Shown: in pieces, positions 1-11,320 of the stretch
How positions within the stretch are numbered: the stretch's first letter is position 1
Layout: every line of letters starts with the position of its first letter
Assembly (NCBI GenBank): GCA_018398805.1
Contig: JAGFBZ010000342.1
Location: 2,564,001-2,628,000, forward strand
Source of the DNA: Hirundichthys speculiger
Taxonomy: Eukaryota > Chordata > Actinopteri > Beloniformes > Exocoetidae
Direction: 5' to 3'
Length of the DNA: 64,000 bases
The notes under the pieces: generated by a model
Told to the model about the DNA's origin: nothing
What the model saw: the letters and a program-made list of their open reading frames with translations, nothing else
The model's database searches: none
Translations under genes and position numbers: made by a program

Positions 1-712
1 GCTGAAACTTTTGTAAGTAGAGACGCGTTTTCCATGTAGATGCCTTAATCCGTTCCAAGCTCCCAAAAATTCGAACATAATTTTTTATTTATAAATTATA
101 AATAATAGATGAAATTACATAAAAACCTATAAGAAATACATGTTAGAACTAGAAAAGCACTCAGAGAGCACAGACCTCCACCAAGCACAACAATAATCGA
201 AGGTTTGAAAGTGATCCACAATCCAGGATTTCTTCCGGATCACACCCAAAATGAAATCAGTTCTTCCTTTTCACATTTCTGACAACTCTTGAAAATTTCA
301 TCAAAATCCATCCATAACTTTTTGAGTTATCTTGAAAACAGACAGATAAACAGATAAACGCCTGCAGAAACATAACCTCCTTGGTGGAGGTAAAAATTGT
401 TTTGTTTACCTGGGTTGCTGGGTTACGCTCATACAGACAAGGGGCCCTCCTAGCCAATGGGATGCCAGGAAGATACTAAGCGATAGCCAATGGCAGAGCA
501 GCTCGGACGCACCGCTTTCAAACCGAGATACAAAGCTGACAGCTATGTTTACATTCGGTAAACTCTGGGAGCTGCGAGTAGCAGCGCTACTGGATTTCTG
601 CCTTTCGTATCCTGAAATTTCTTTCGTAACTAGAGGTAATATTTTCCCGTTGATGCGGTTTGTAACTTGAAAATTTTGTATGTAGAGGCGTTTGTAAGTA
701 GAGGTACCACTG
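1..712. mobile_element. MITE A, copy 1 (mariner-like ends), cut by the window edge
   Basis: Right end GTAAGTAGAGGTACCACTG followed by TA. The interior matches the complete copy at 39824-40542, including the GTTTACCTGGTTGCTGGGTTACGCTC segment and the nested repeat B at the same place. The left end lies before base 1. TA next to the terminus suggests a Tc1/mariner-type duplication. Confidence 0.8.
149..390 (-). mobile_element. Repeat B, shortened copy inside MITE A copy 1
   Basis: Begins CTAGAAAAGCACTC, ends near CCTCCTTGGTGGAGG, with the FISFHFGCDPEE-encoding core of family B partly deleted compared with the copies at 10510 and 10928. See the 24141 entry for structure. Confidence 0.65.
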
Positions 713-1685
713 TATTCTCATTTAGAAATAGTAAGAAAAGAAAGAAAAAAATTGCCTTCCCTGCCTTTAATCTCACATAAATGCATACTCTACCACTGGG
801 CTGACGGACCACTCACTCCTTCATTCAGGCCCCTGGGAACATTTACCTTGTTATTAAATATTTCTCCATGCATTTAAATGTGAGAATTTGCAGGGCAACA
901 AATCCTCACCCCGGCTTTCACACACATGTAATCACACAAACGCACCATCCTCCAACCGATCAATGCCGGTGCAGAAGATTAAACTGAACTTACGTGACCT
1001 GCTTTCCGATCTTGCCCAGCACCGATTCAGTTCCCCTCCATGTCCTAAGCTCACTAATACCACCTATGAAAAATCTATAAGCTTTTATAAGCTCCTCCAC
1101 ACGCTGGCCTTAGCGTGGGGGAGAGCGTAATAAATGCACAGCGCTTTCACCGCATTTTGCTTTAACTTCTGATGTCTAATGTGTTTGTCGATGCGCTCCT
1201 CCTCCAGCTTTACTGTGTCAGTGAGCTGTCCGGCTGACTCAGCTCGCTTCAGGAGGGGAAAGATCGTTACGATAAGAAATGATACACTTCCGAGCCTGGG
1301 ATATTATCCCAGCGCTTGACGGGTCAGTCTCTGCAGACCAGGATGGAGCACGCTCATGGAGGGAAATTACACGCCAGCATGTTTGCTGATTTGAAATAAT
1401 GCAATCGTGCAGTGAAAGTGTGTATCTCTGGGGTTCAAATGTGGTTTATGCATATATAAACAGAAGACATTAGTAATCTGAGGTTTGGATCGACGTATGT
1501 GTTATTGACTGTCAGTCTCGACTATGTTTTCAGATTAAAAATTGTTGGAGATGAATTTAAATTTAAAATGCACACGTCTTTGTGGTTAGGAAATGCACAA
1601 ACACAGACTTTTCCGTTTCCTTTTAAAGGCAGGGTATGCGATTTCTTGATGATGTCATGTCTGATATGTAAAAAAATAAAATAAT

Positions 1686-2857
1686 TAGGGCTGGACAACG
1701 ATTATAGTTTTTAATCACGATATATCACATGATTTTCCTGATTAATCGTGATTAATCGCATGATTTTTCTGATTAATCACGATTAATCGCATTGTATACG
1801 CAAAATCAAATAATGAATTCAAAAGTAGTGTAAAGGTCACTTTTATTTAAATGTTCTGCTGCCATATGAACTAAAGTGCCATAACATTTGTTATTCAAAC
1901 ACTTTTAACATCAGCACTTGTCAGTAACACATATTTAGTGTAAATCTTATCTTAAAAATGTAAAATAAAATAAAGCTTATTGCCACTGCCAGGGCATTAA
2001 TGTCATCCTGTTTTTATAAAAAATGTAAAAAAAAGTCTACAATCAAAATCCAACAAAATGATTGTGGCTCAGCACAATCAGAACATTAAAACAGGTAATT
2101 TCTGAGGTAACAGCAGAAACTTTTAACGGGGAGTTCAACTTGTCAGTTGTTACAAATAACCTTGTTTCTGTTGAATCCTCCATCTGGGAGAACTTTAAAA
2201 TGAAAATGTCCATGTTAAAGTTCTGTAACTTTATCAATCCGTGTATCATTCATTCTTTCCATTTTCAATTGTCAATCAAAAATAAAATAAAATTAAAAAG
2301 TGACATTTTATTATGTTTTTCGTTTTTTAATCTAACACAAAAAATATGCCTGTTTTTTTTTTTTTTTATATTTCAGTTTTAGAGTTAGATCAAAAATACG
2401 TTTTAAAACAGGCCACAGGACTGAATTAGTTTTATAATGGAGGACTGGACTTTCTGTTGTCGTTACACATCTGAGCCACTAGATGGAGCTGCACTGCAGT
2501 AACCAGCTAGAGAACAGCAGGACAGTGAACACATGGAGCAGATCTGATGGAACATGGAGGAATGACACCAAAGTTTTGTTGCAGTCCAGAATTTTTGTTT
2601 TCAGACAGAATTGTTAATATTTCTACCTGAGTTGCTACCCGAACTGTAAAGTTCACTGATTTTTACTGTTTTCCATGTCAGTTTTAGCTTTTCCTTATGT
2701 TTACCTTCCAATTCTTTTCCGGTTCCGCAGCAGCCAGTAACAGACTTTTCAAAAAAAAAGCATGTGAGCAACATGCGTAACGCGCAATAAAATAAATGTC
2801 GGCATTAATAAATTAATGCGTTAACGCGATAATAACGCGTTAACTTGCCCAGCCCTA
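1686..2857. mobile_element. hAT element, family D, copy 1
   Basis: Ends TAGGGCTGGACAACGATTA and TTAACTTGCCCAGCCCTA; flanks AAAATAAT (1678-1685) and AAAATAAA (2858-2865) form an 8-bp duplication with one mismatch. The interior is shared with 62182-63301 in inverse orientation. A short frame (…TETRLFVTTDKLNSPLKVSAVTSEIT…) is conserved between copies, but copies this similar would share frames anyway. No transposase recognised. Confidence 0.82.
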
Positions 2858-2880
2858 AAAATAAATCAACAAACTACTGT

Positions 2881-2973
2881 AATGGACTGGCAACCTGCCT
2901 TTCGCCCAAAAGTGGCCGGGATTGGCTACCCTAAATTAGGAATAAGCGGGGCGAGGGTTAGATAATGGATGGA
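2881..2973 (+). mobile_element. Truncated tRNA-type SINE tail
   Basis: AATGGACTGGCAACCTG…GGGATTGGCTACC…GATAATGGATGGATTG matches the 3' part of the full SINE at 45715-46102. It is 5'-truncated and follows family D copy 1 within about 25 bases. Confidence 0.6.
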
Positions 2974-4799
2974 TTGACAAATCATGAAGAGCTGTCTCCT
3001 CATGTCCCCTCCCTCCAGTGGTCCCAGAGAATATCCCCACTTCACGAGCATGAACCCTCCCCCAGTAGTGACTGGCTGGATGAACGTTTGTCAGTTTGGG
3101 GGCAGGATGATCCCTCTTTGGTTCTTTTTGTTTTTTATTTCCAGTTTACAGAGCCAGGGCTGGGTCTCCTCACAGTTCACAGCTGGGTGAGGAGGATTCC
3201 ACTCAGTGTGACAGGAAGTGCTCCGGGTAAGAAATCACACTGAAGCCTGCCTTTAATATGCCATAAATTATACGCAACTATAATTTCATGAGAAGGGCAG
3301 GCTAGGGGCGAGTAACCTCTTAATCATTAAACAGGCCGATGAGCAGGTGGAGTAACTGGAATAAACCAAGTAGAGGGGTGAGAGCAGGCGTACGATGATG
3401 CTCAACCGCCTGCCTGAAGTCACTCCTGACTTCCTGTGTTTTTATTGAACACGTCCGATTAAACAGTTCACGTACTTTTTTCATGCATCTGTATTAAACA
3501 TGACTGAGGATTCTGAGCTGAAAAAACATTTTTAAATAAGTATTACTATGCTCTCATGATGTATCAGTTTGTTTTTTTATACATGAAATTAAAAAATAAA
3601 TACACAGATACAACAAGCTTCCCAGAAAGCTTTGCAGCTCGGACTCTTGGGCCGTCCCAAGCGGCTTAGCTCGCTTTCTGTGAGTGAAACAGAGAGAGCT
3701 GGAAATGGACCAGAGATCTGGACCAATGTTTTCCAAGAGGGAGCCAACAAACGAGGTCAGAAAATCATTTCACCCCCACATTCTTCAAATAAATAAGAGG
3801 AAAGAGGAGCTGACAGGAAAGGAAAGCTCTAAGTTTGAACTCTCTTCTCCATTATGTCCAACTTTGCTCCACTTTGGCAGCTGCCATCAAAACTGGAACC
3901 AGTTCACTCCCGGTCTGGTGACTTGCAGGGATCTTACAGCCGCGGCTGCACGCAGCCATGCGCAGCAACAGCAAAGGCAGATTACCACCTCCTTGGTTTG
4001 GTTTGTTTAGATCAGTTCTATTCATCAAGTTTACCGACGTCAGCAAGGACTCACAGATCAGATGTGATCGCTCACAATAAACAATATAACGAGTCAGTGA
4101 GAGCGACTGGACAGCAGGGAGGGTGGTGAGTTCTCCATTAGCATTAGCTCTGGTCCATAGGTCTGTCCCACACCAGAGCTATGTTAACATGAGACAGTCG
4201 CAGCATTGTACTAATATAATTCATACAGTGATGTTAACATCACTAGCCTCACCTTATACCTAACAAAATGAATATCCAGGGCCATATATATTTGTAGACA
4301 ACAAGGCAGGCTAATAAGTGGCTAGCGAGCTCTGGTCCATAGTGGAGAAGTCAATGACACTATGGACCAGAGCTAATGCGCTAACAGAGAACTCCTCACC
4401 CTCCCTGCTACTAAATCATATTATTACTTTTACTAAACGGTGGTTAAATCAGTTATCTAATAAACAAAGTAAACTTACCTTGGAGTAAACTGTAGGTGTG
4501 TTTTGTAACTTTCCCCACGTTCATTTGCTTGTGTGGACGGACACATAACTGAACCTACTGCCTGCATTTTTACAGAGTTTGTTTTATCTTGGGAAAGGGA
4601 ATAAAAATGCCTCCTCTAAACGTTCTGGACACCTCGAGTCACTGTTGCAGGTCCCCAGCAGCAATATTCCACCATGGTGTTATTATAGTATAATATTAAC
4701 ACTGATGATACACATCGGAAAAATAGCGAATTAACACAGTCCTTAACACAGGAGCAGCAAGTTTGTCCGACCTAGCAACAGTAACTAGGAAGGGGGCGG
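2974..4799. other. No gene recognised
   Basis: Short unconvincing frames only. Two near-mirror segments, CATTAGCATTAGCTCTGGTCCATAG (about 4137-4161) and CTATGGACCAGAGCTAATGCG (about 4360-4380), form an inverted repeat about 200 bases apart, suggesting an unclassified foldback repeat ending in TGGTGAGTTCTC / GAGAACTCCTCACC. Confidence 0.4.
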
Positions 4800-4910
4800 T
4801 GCTTACCGAAAGGTCAATTGTAATTGTAACAGATGCTATACAAATAAAATTGAATTGAATTGAATTGAATTGAATTGAATTGAATTGAACTGAACTGAAC
4901 TGAACTGAAC
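4800..4910 (+). repeat. LINE-like 3' tail with (TTGAA)n microsatellite
   Basis: ATGCTATACAAATAAAATTGAA leads into TTGAA repeats (from 4850) that switch to CTGAA repeats near 4889. This arrangement, a short AATAAA-bearing 3' end followed by a pentamer array, is typical of truncated fish non-LTR retrotransposons. Confidence 0.6.
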
Positions 4911-5885
4911 TTAAACTGGTTAGTCAGGCTGAAGGTTCCTGAGATTATCGGAAGTAAAAGCTGCTCGACCAGAGGATCCAGCTGCAGCAAGATGTTTAGT
5001 GTGTCCTTTAGTGAGGAGCCTTAAAAACGGGACTGAAGGTGGCTGCTTCACCTCTGAACCAACACCAGGTCAACAGCAGGTCTTTACAATCAAAATGACT
5101 CTGTTCCTTTTGGTCTTTATTCACAGCTCAAAGGTCAAATCAAGGGAGTGGAAAGTCCTAAGTAAAGCCATTGGTTATATCTGCCATCAATCAAACGACC
5201 ACGCCCTTAACTACACGTGTATTTGTTGTTTTTTAGCTATCACGGATGTGCCGCAGAGCTGGACGTGTTTAAACTGGGCGAGAAATAACACACATTTATT
5301 CCTCTGATATATTCGATGCAACACTTGGACAAGCCATTTTTTTATTTTCATTTCTCCAATATGCTGTTGACAAAAGAGCTCCTCTTATACTGAACAAAAA
5401 CCAACACCCACTCCCTCTCGCTGTTGGCTTTTGTCTTCAGTGTGCAAGGACACAATCAGCACTCATTCAGCGACTCTGACTGCAGCCGCAGGTGCTTCGC
5501 TGCTTCTGCTGCAAAGGGAACATGACACATTAGTGGACACGCTTGTTTCCCTTTTTTCTTTTTTTCTTTTTCATCTGCATCCATGTCCTTCAGCCTGGAG
5601 TTTGAAAGAGCTGCATTAAAATACACGTACAAGCCCTGACAGCGTTTACCAAAACTGTTTTCCAGCTGTTGCAAATGAGGTGTCTAGTCACGCAGTGGCG
5701 TAACAAGTCGCGAGCCGGCCGAGACGCGACGCATCGGTTTGGCTTTATGGCGTACCCACGCTCGCAAGACTGACGGTAGCGGATAGTAATCTGATGCGGT
5801 TTTACCACATGAGCTGGTTTTCATGCTTTTTATTGCTGTTTGCTCAACATTGGTATTTTGGAAAATGTGCAACATTTGCGTCGTG
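4911..5885. other. No gene recognised
   Basis: Mixed composition with only short frames on both strands and no recognisable domain. Pyrimidine-rich tract around 5548-5575. Confidence 0.35.
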
Positions 5886-6083
5886 TTGGATCAAGGCTTC
5901 TGCTTTGAGCTGGTGTAGGTTTCCTTTTATTTATCAGACAAAGTTCAGTTGTTCCGTGTAAATGCCATGTCCTCTACACGCTACAGAGTTCGCTACGGTG
6001 TCCCACAGGGTTCTGGACTTGGACCATTTCTGTTCACGCTGTACTTGCTTCCGTGAGGTGTCATGAGAAAACTCCCACTGTTA
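5886..6083 (+). repeat. Left arm of 198-bp inverted repeat carrying an RT-like motif
   Basis: About 88% identical by eye to the reverse complement of 7194-7391, the arms having equal length. One frame reads YRVRYGVPQGSGLGPFLFTLYLLP (about 5985-6055), resembling the GVPQGSxLGP motif of L2-type reverse transcriptases. Confidence 0.75.
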
Positions 6084-7193
6084 GCTCGTTTTCACTCCTG
6101 TAACGCTGTTTAAAGACGGCTGGAGACCCTGGCCCATCTGGGGAGACCACTTCTCTGAGCTGGTGTTGGACCGCCGGTCCAACTGGGTAAGTGGAAGAAG
6201 ATGAACTGTAATATTGAATCTTCTCCTCGCAGCCAACTGATGAAAGGTTTCGAAATCGAAAGTGTTCTGGAAAAACAGCTAAACTACCCAGAGCTCCCAC
6301 TTCAGTTTTATTTATGTTGCACCTTTCAAACACAAGTTAAAATCAATGATGAAATACATTCAAGCATAAAATTTTAGGATAAACAAACTAGTGCCGTAAA
6401 ACTAGTATAAACTATGCTCTCTCAGAAAGGAAAGTCTTAAATTCAGACTTGAAAGCGTGACAGAGTCAGTGTTTCGTATCCAGACCAGCAGCTGGTTCCA
6501 CAGCAGAGGAGCCTTAAACCTAAAAGCTCTTGACGCTCCGGAAACTGTCAGGAAACCAGCAGACTGAGACCGAAGCGCTCCGGCGGGTCGATGTGGAGGG
6601 ATGAGGTCTTGGAGATCAGATGGGGCCGTTCAGGGATTTGCAGGTCATAAGCCAGAATTTTGAAATGAGTTCTGGACTGAACGGGTGGAGAAGCTGAAAC
6701 AGGAGAGATGTGATCTCTGTTGGTGGTACCGGTCAGAACCCTGGCAGTAGCAGCATTTTCAATCAACTGAGGCATTTTAGCAGAATTATTTGGACATCCA
6801 GCTAAAAATGGCATTTTAAGCCGTCCGGCCTCGATGGAGCAAATGCTTGTATTAGTTTTTCTGCATCACGATGGGAAAGGATGTTCCTGATTTTTGAACT
6901 ATTATGCAGATGGAAGAGAGACCTGCCTGATATGTGGTTTTAAAATGACAAATTCTGGTCAAAAGTGACTCGAGGGTTTCTCACAGCGGTGCTGGAAGTA
7001 AAGCTGATCCCATCAGGAGAAATTAAATGACTGGGTGTTGAGTTTTGGAGGTTCGGGGCCAAAAATTATGACTTAAGTTACAGGAGCAGAAAATTACAGT
7101 TCATCCACAGCTTTACATCTTCGAGGCTGTAGCTTTAAAACTATATTACTGCGATGGGGATTCCTAGCAAAAACGAGCTGGGTGTCGTCAGCG

Positions 7194-7391
7194 TAACAGT
7201 GTGAGATTTCTCATGAGACCTCACAGAAGCAAGTACAGCATAAACAGAAATGGTCCAAGTCCAGAACCCTGTGGAACACCGTAGCAAACTCTGTAGCATG
7301 TAGAGGACATGGCATTTACTCAGAATAACTAAACTTTGTCTGATAAATAAAAATAAACCTACACCAGCCCAAACCAGAAGCCTTGATCCAA
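7194..7391 (-). repeat. Right arm of 198-bp inverted repeat
   Basis: Reverse complement of 5886-6083 with about two dozen differences. The 1110-bp spacer belongs largely to the surrounding degenerate repeat, so this arm sits in its normal repeat context and the left arm is probably the displaced copy. Confidence 0.75.
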
Positions 7392-7404
7392 ATAAATAGA
7401 ACAA

Positions 7405-8260
7405 GGGCCCGATCTTCCGCCAGATCTCCTAAAGCTGCTATTTAGGCATAGCAGGTAGTGGGAGGGGCATTCCCCCGCAAAGAACGCAATCTTCCACCCT
7501 TGCTAAACCCGCTATCCCACCTGCGCTACCTGCTACATTATCCATAGGAGTGGTTAGGGCGTTCCACCTGTTAAACCGATCCGTGCGTCAGCAGCCATTG
7601 CCTTTAAGAGCAGGTTGCGCTACCTGCTAACCGCTATGGAGCGTCTTTTCATCCAGATCAGAGCAGCTCTCATGTGCAGCTCATCTGGGACTCTGCTGTA
7701 GAGCTTCCTCCTCTTCCTTCCTCCTCCTCCTCTGCACTGATATATACATATAAATATTTTTACACAGACAATTCCTATCGGCTACCTGAAAGTCCGAGAT
7801 AGTTGGTGTCCTCCCAGTAAACACGGTCTGGTCGTCTATGGTCTATAACTGGTGTGCAAGCCGTTTAAGACGATCTCTGTCATTTTCTCAGGGGTTCAAC
7901 TGAGGTCAAATCACGCTTTTTATACAAGAGTTAATTCCAGAGGTAGAGCCGTTTGTGCACGTCCACATGTGACCAGGTGGACGCACATTGATACAATTTG
8001 GACGCGCTCTTGTACGCGCTGACGTGCGGGTTGCGGGTGGTCTGACCACCTGCTACCTGCTACCCGCAACCCGTGATCGCAAGATACCGAGTTTACGGAA
8101 AGGGCAAGACACGCCCATTGCCACACCTACAAAGTGAGTAAGGTAGTCGGCGTGATGGGTAGCGGCTTTAGGGATCGGAAGATTGCATCAGCGGTTAGCG
8201 GAGGTTCCCAAACCCGCAATTTGCGGGTAGCTGCTAGCGGGAAGAGTACGATCAGGGCCC
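7405..8260. mobile_element. Unclassified DNA element with GGGCCC ends
   Basis: GGGCCCGATC at the left (7405-7414) and GATCAGGGCCC at the right (8250-8260) are near-inverted. The element interrupts the degenerate repeat. The interior has many TACCTGCTAC / GCGGGTAG words and several mirrored stretches (e.g. GATCTTCCG / CGGAAGATT). No transposase frame and no clear duplication. Confidence 0.55.
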
Positions 8261-8560
8261 AAGTCTGTGCAGAGTAATATTGTGGTCATCGGTGTCGAAA
8301 GCAGCACTTTGGTCCAACAGGATGAGCAGAGAGAGAAAACCACCATCAGAGGCAGTGAGGAGGTTGTTTGTAAGTTCAGCCCAGAACTGATGCACATGAG
8401 GAACAGAACCACAGAGTTGAGTTCAGAGAACAGACTGATTCTGTCTGTTACTTTAACTTTCTCGGCACAGGACGCACCGGAGAGGCTTTATCTCTGTGAT
8501 GGTTTGAGAACAGAGGAGATGAGTGGGGAGAAGGAGGTCTGAGCCTCTCTGCTTGGACTT

Positions 8561-9770
8561 GCTGCCTCCTTGACCCCTTATCAGATAGGTGGACGTTGAT
8601 GGATGGATTCCATTGCTTTCGTGGCATCTATTTTGTAAATAGCTTATAAAACATTTACCATTTTACGCGAGCGGAGAACCGCTCCAGCAGTTTCTCCTTC
8701 TGTTTTTATCTGACCTCAAGCTGGTGTCTCCACCATCGAGCAGCTTTAGCTGATGATTTTCAGCGCTGAGCTCCACCGTGTTACTAAAGGGCCATCTGCT
8801 GAGGACTTGGCAGTGGGACAGATTTAGATTTTTTTTTTTTTTTTTTTTTTGCATTTACGCTGATGCTCAAAACCATCATGTGTCAACCAGAAATAAAGGC
8901 CGATGTGGGAAAATGCCGTCCACTAATTTCAGCATCATTGCCCAAATGTTTCGAGGTCAATTGTTTGAATTTATACAGCAAACGGGCCCACAGATGCTTT
9001 GCGTCCAGGAGGAAACGTTGGATTCTGGTCCCGACGAGCGTGAACGCCAGAGATGACGCCTGCGTTCGGATGATAGAGGAGACATCTGACCTACATAGAA
9101 TAATGGATTCTCCAGTTCCAACATGTATGACTCACTCAGCCTTCATGCTCTGATTATCTCGTTTTGCTTCCTTTATATTGAAACGCTCCGGTGACATCAC
9201 TTACTGTACAGAACCGGCTCCTCCCCGTGGCGCTGCGTACCTGATGATGTAACCACGGCGTCAGGGGGTTGAAAGGGGGGGCACTGATGATGCAACCACA
9301 GTGCAGGGGAAAGAAAACACTTCTGCAGCCATCTTGCATGTTTTTATAATATGTAGATGTTTGCATAAGACCTACAGGAACGCTTTAAGGTTTTAATTCA
9401 AGGGAACAAACCGCTGCAGGAAGGCACACGCAAGCATTTCAATCTAAAAAGTGACTTTTGTGACAACGAGAACAAATTAATAGAATCCACAAATCAGTGC
9501 CTACAAGTGATAATAACATAACTAAAAGATTACGTAAGGGGTTGAGATCCTTCCTGTTATCGTTTGTCGTGTTGCACGGTTTGGAAAAATCACGGCTTCT
9601 GGGAAGATGGAGAGCCTTGAGGCCGCATATGGACGGCCTTGAATGCTACTCAGAGCCGTAACGTTGACCGCATCTGACATCTTCCGAGGTAAGCGCGTGC
9701 CGGCGGACGCTTTCGGTCTGTGTGTGCTTTCGTGAGCTGCGGTGGACACGGAGGCCGTGCTGGACTTAAG
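8561..9770. other. No gene recognised; 21-base T tract
   Basis: Contains a poly-T tract at about 8829-8850 and a pair of similar segments near 9240-9300 (TGATGATGTAACCACGG and TGATGATGCAACCACAG). Short overlapping frames at 8778-9153 show no recognisable domain. Confidence 0.35.
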
Positions 9771-9945
9771 CCTTGTTTATGCTCAGAAATCAGGTCATCT
9801 GCATGTGTGACGCAGATAACGCAGATATGACCCCCCACCCTCCACAGACACGTTGGTGCACCTCCCCAAAATTGTAGGTCAACGCAGACAGTGTCGCAGG
9901 GAGGAGAGAAAGGAGGACTCTGATTGGTCAATTCTACATCTGCAT

Positions 9946-10124
9946 AGAAAAGAGCGCATCATCGAAGAAGTGAGGAAGTACACACATCTGTACGATTCTG
10001 GTTCTCCACACTACAAAGACAGCACATATTCTAGTAATTCATGGAGGGAGATAGTGATGAATGTGGGTCTGGATACGGCCGAGACGGTGAGGAAGTGGAA
10101 AAACGCAAGAGATAAGTTTAGTAA
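9946..10124 (+). pseudogene. MADF-domain exon from a Harbinger-type transposon, 5' fragment
   Basis: The frame reads ERIIEEVRKYTHLYDSGSPHY, then SSNSWREIVMNVGLDTAETVRKW, then KNARDKF. This fits the N-terminal two thirds of a MADF (Myb/SANT-like) DNA-binding domain of the kind encoded by PIF/Harbinger elements, including the spaced tryptophans. It is followed by TTTA|GTAAGT, a good splice donor at about 10124. No further exon or nuclease frame follows, so the source transposon is largely deleted. A host MADF gene is less likely without other exons. Confidence 0.7.
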
Positions 10125-10509
10125 GTTTAGCTAGTTCGTGATTGTCCCTTTTGCGTTGTAGCGTAGAATAACATTGCGCAGACCGCGCTTCAAAATTAGG
10201 GATAAATCAAAAGTAACAGCAGCATACCGGCGACATGATAACTGTGAGAAAATTGCAAGATTCATCACATATACAAGCTAATAAAAAGCAATGCATGCTC
10301 TTCAAGCAATAAACAATGCAAACATGCAACCTGACGCTGCATTTATTCAACCTTGGAGTTGCAGTGGGAGTTTAACTGAAACAATTGATCATCTTGATAT
10401 CAAATTTTTAAAAAAAAGGACTGTATCCCAAGTATCAAATTATAGGACTGCCCATAAAAGAAAACATATGTTAAAGAAAAATGATATAAAATTTTAAATA
10501 AATAATTAA

Positions 10510-10925
10510 CTAGAAAAGCACTCGGAGAGCGCAGACCTCCGCCAAGTGCAACAATTCCCACATATAGGGATTTACAGATTGCGATAAAATCTTCGTTCTG
10601 GATCATATCCGGATCAGCCTTTAAAATTTGATAGAGGTTTCCATTGTCAATCCCTGAGTCAAATTTCATGAGTTTTGGGCAATAATTAACGGAGATATTG
10701 AGAAACAAAATTTTTGTCCCCATTGACCGCAATGTTATCAGAAATTTGAAAGTGATGCAGAATCCAGGATTTCTTCCGGATCACAGCTAAAATGTAATCA
10801 GTTCTTCCTTTTCACATTTCTGACAACTCCTGAAAATTTCATCAAAATCCATCCATGACTTTTTGAGTTTCTTGAACACAGACAAACAGACAAACAAACA
10901 GATAAATGCAGGCAAAAACAACAAT
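10510..10925 (-). mobile_element. Repeat B, first unit of a tandem pair
   Basis: Starts CTAGAAAAGCACTCGGAGAGCGCAG and runs through the CAATCCCTGAGTCAAATTTC core to CAGACAAACAGACAAACAAACAG. A long frame across the element (SGIDNGNLYQ…AICKSLY) also occurs in the 10928 and 24141 copies. Confidence 0.75.
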
Positions 10926-10927
10926 AA

Positions 10928-11320
10928 CTAGAAAAGCATTCGGAGTGCACAAACCTCCACCAAGCGCAACAATTCCCCCATATAGCGATTTACAGATTGC
11001 GATAAAATCCACGTTGTGGATCAGATCCGGATCAGCCTTTGAAATTTGATAGAGGTTCCCATTGTCAATCCCTGAGTCAAATTTTATGAATTTCGGGCAA
11101 TAATTAATATCGGAGATATTGAGAAACAAAATTTTCGGCCCCCATTGACCGAAATGTTATTGAAAATTTGAAAGTGATCCAGAATCCAGGATTTCTTCCG
11201 GATCACACCCAAAATGAAATCAGGTCTTCCTTTTCACATCCTTGACAACTCCTGAAAATTTCATCAAAATCCATCCATAACTTTCTGAGTTATCGTGAAC
11301 ACAGACAGACAGACACACAA
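10928..11320 (-). mobile_element. Repeat B, second unit of the tandem pair
   Basis: Same orientation as the preceding unit with only a few bases between them (ACAACAATAA). Ends in CACAGACAGACAGACACACA. Similar by eye to the first unit across its length, with small indels. Confidence 0.75.

Larger units (their letters stand above)
6305..8560. repeat. Long degenerate interspersed repeat, split by an insertion at 7405
   Basis: Sequence from the TTTATGTTGCACCTTTCAAACAC region through ATGAGTTCTGGACTGAACGGG, GACTCGAGGGTTTCTCACAG and CCTGTGGAACACCGTAGCAAAC, then resuming after the insert with GTCGAAAGCAGCACTTTGG and CAACAGGATGAGCAGAGAG. I recognise these blocks as a dispersed fish repeat but cannot name the family. 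No intact frame. Confidence 0.55.

Noticed and set aside
2043..2382. Frames conserved between family D copies
   Set aside because: Conservation reflects recent common ancestry of the copies; the opposite strand is equally open and no domain is recognised.
10400..11129. Similar frames of 95-110 codons in repeat B copies
   Set aside because: Interspersed repeat sequence; also present in truncated form elsewhere with no start or domain conservation.
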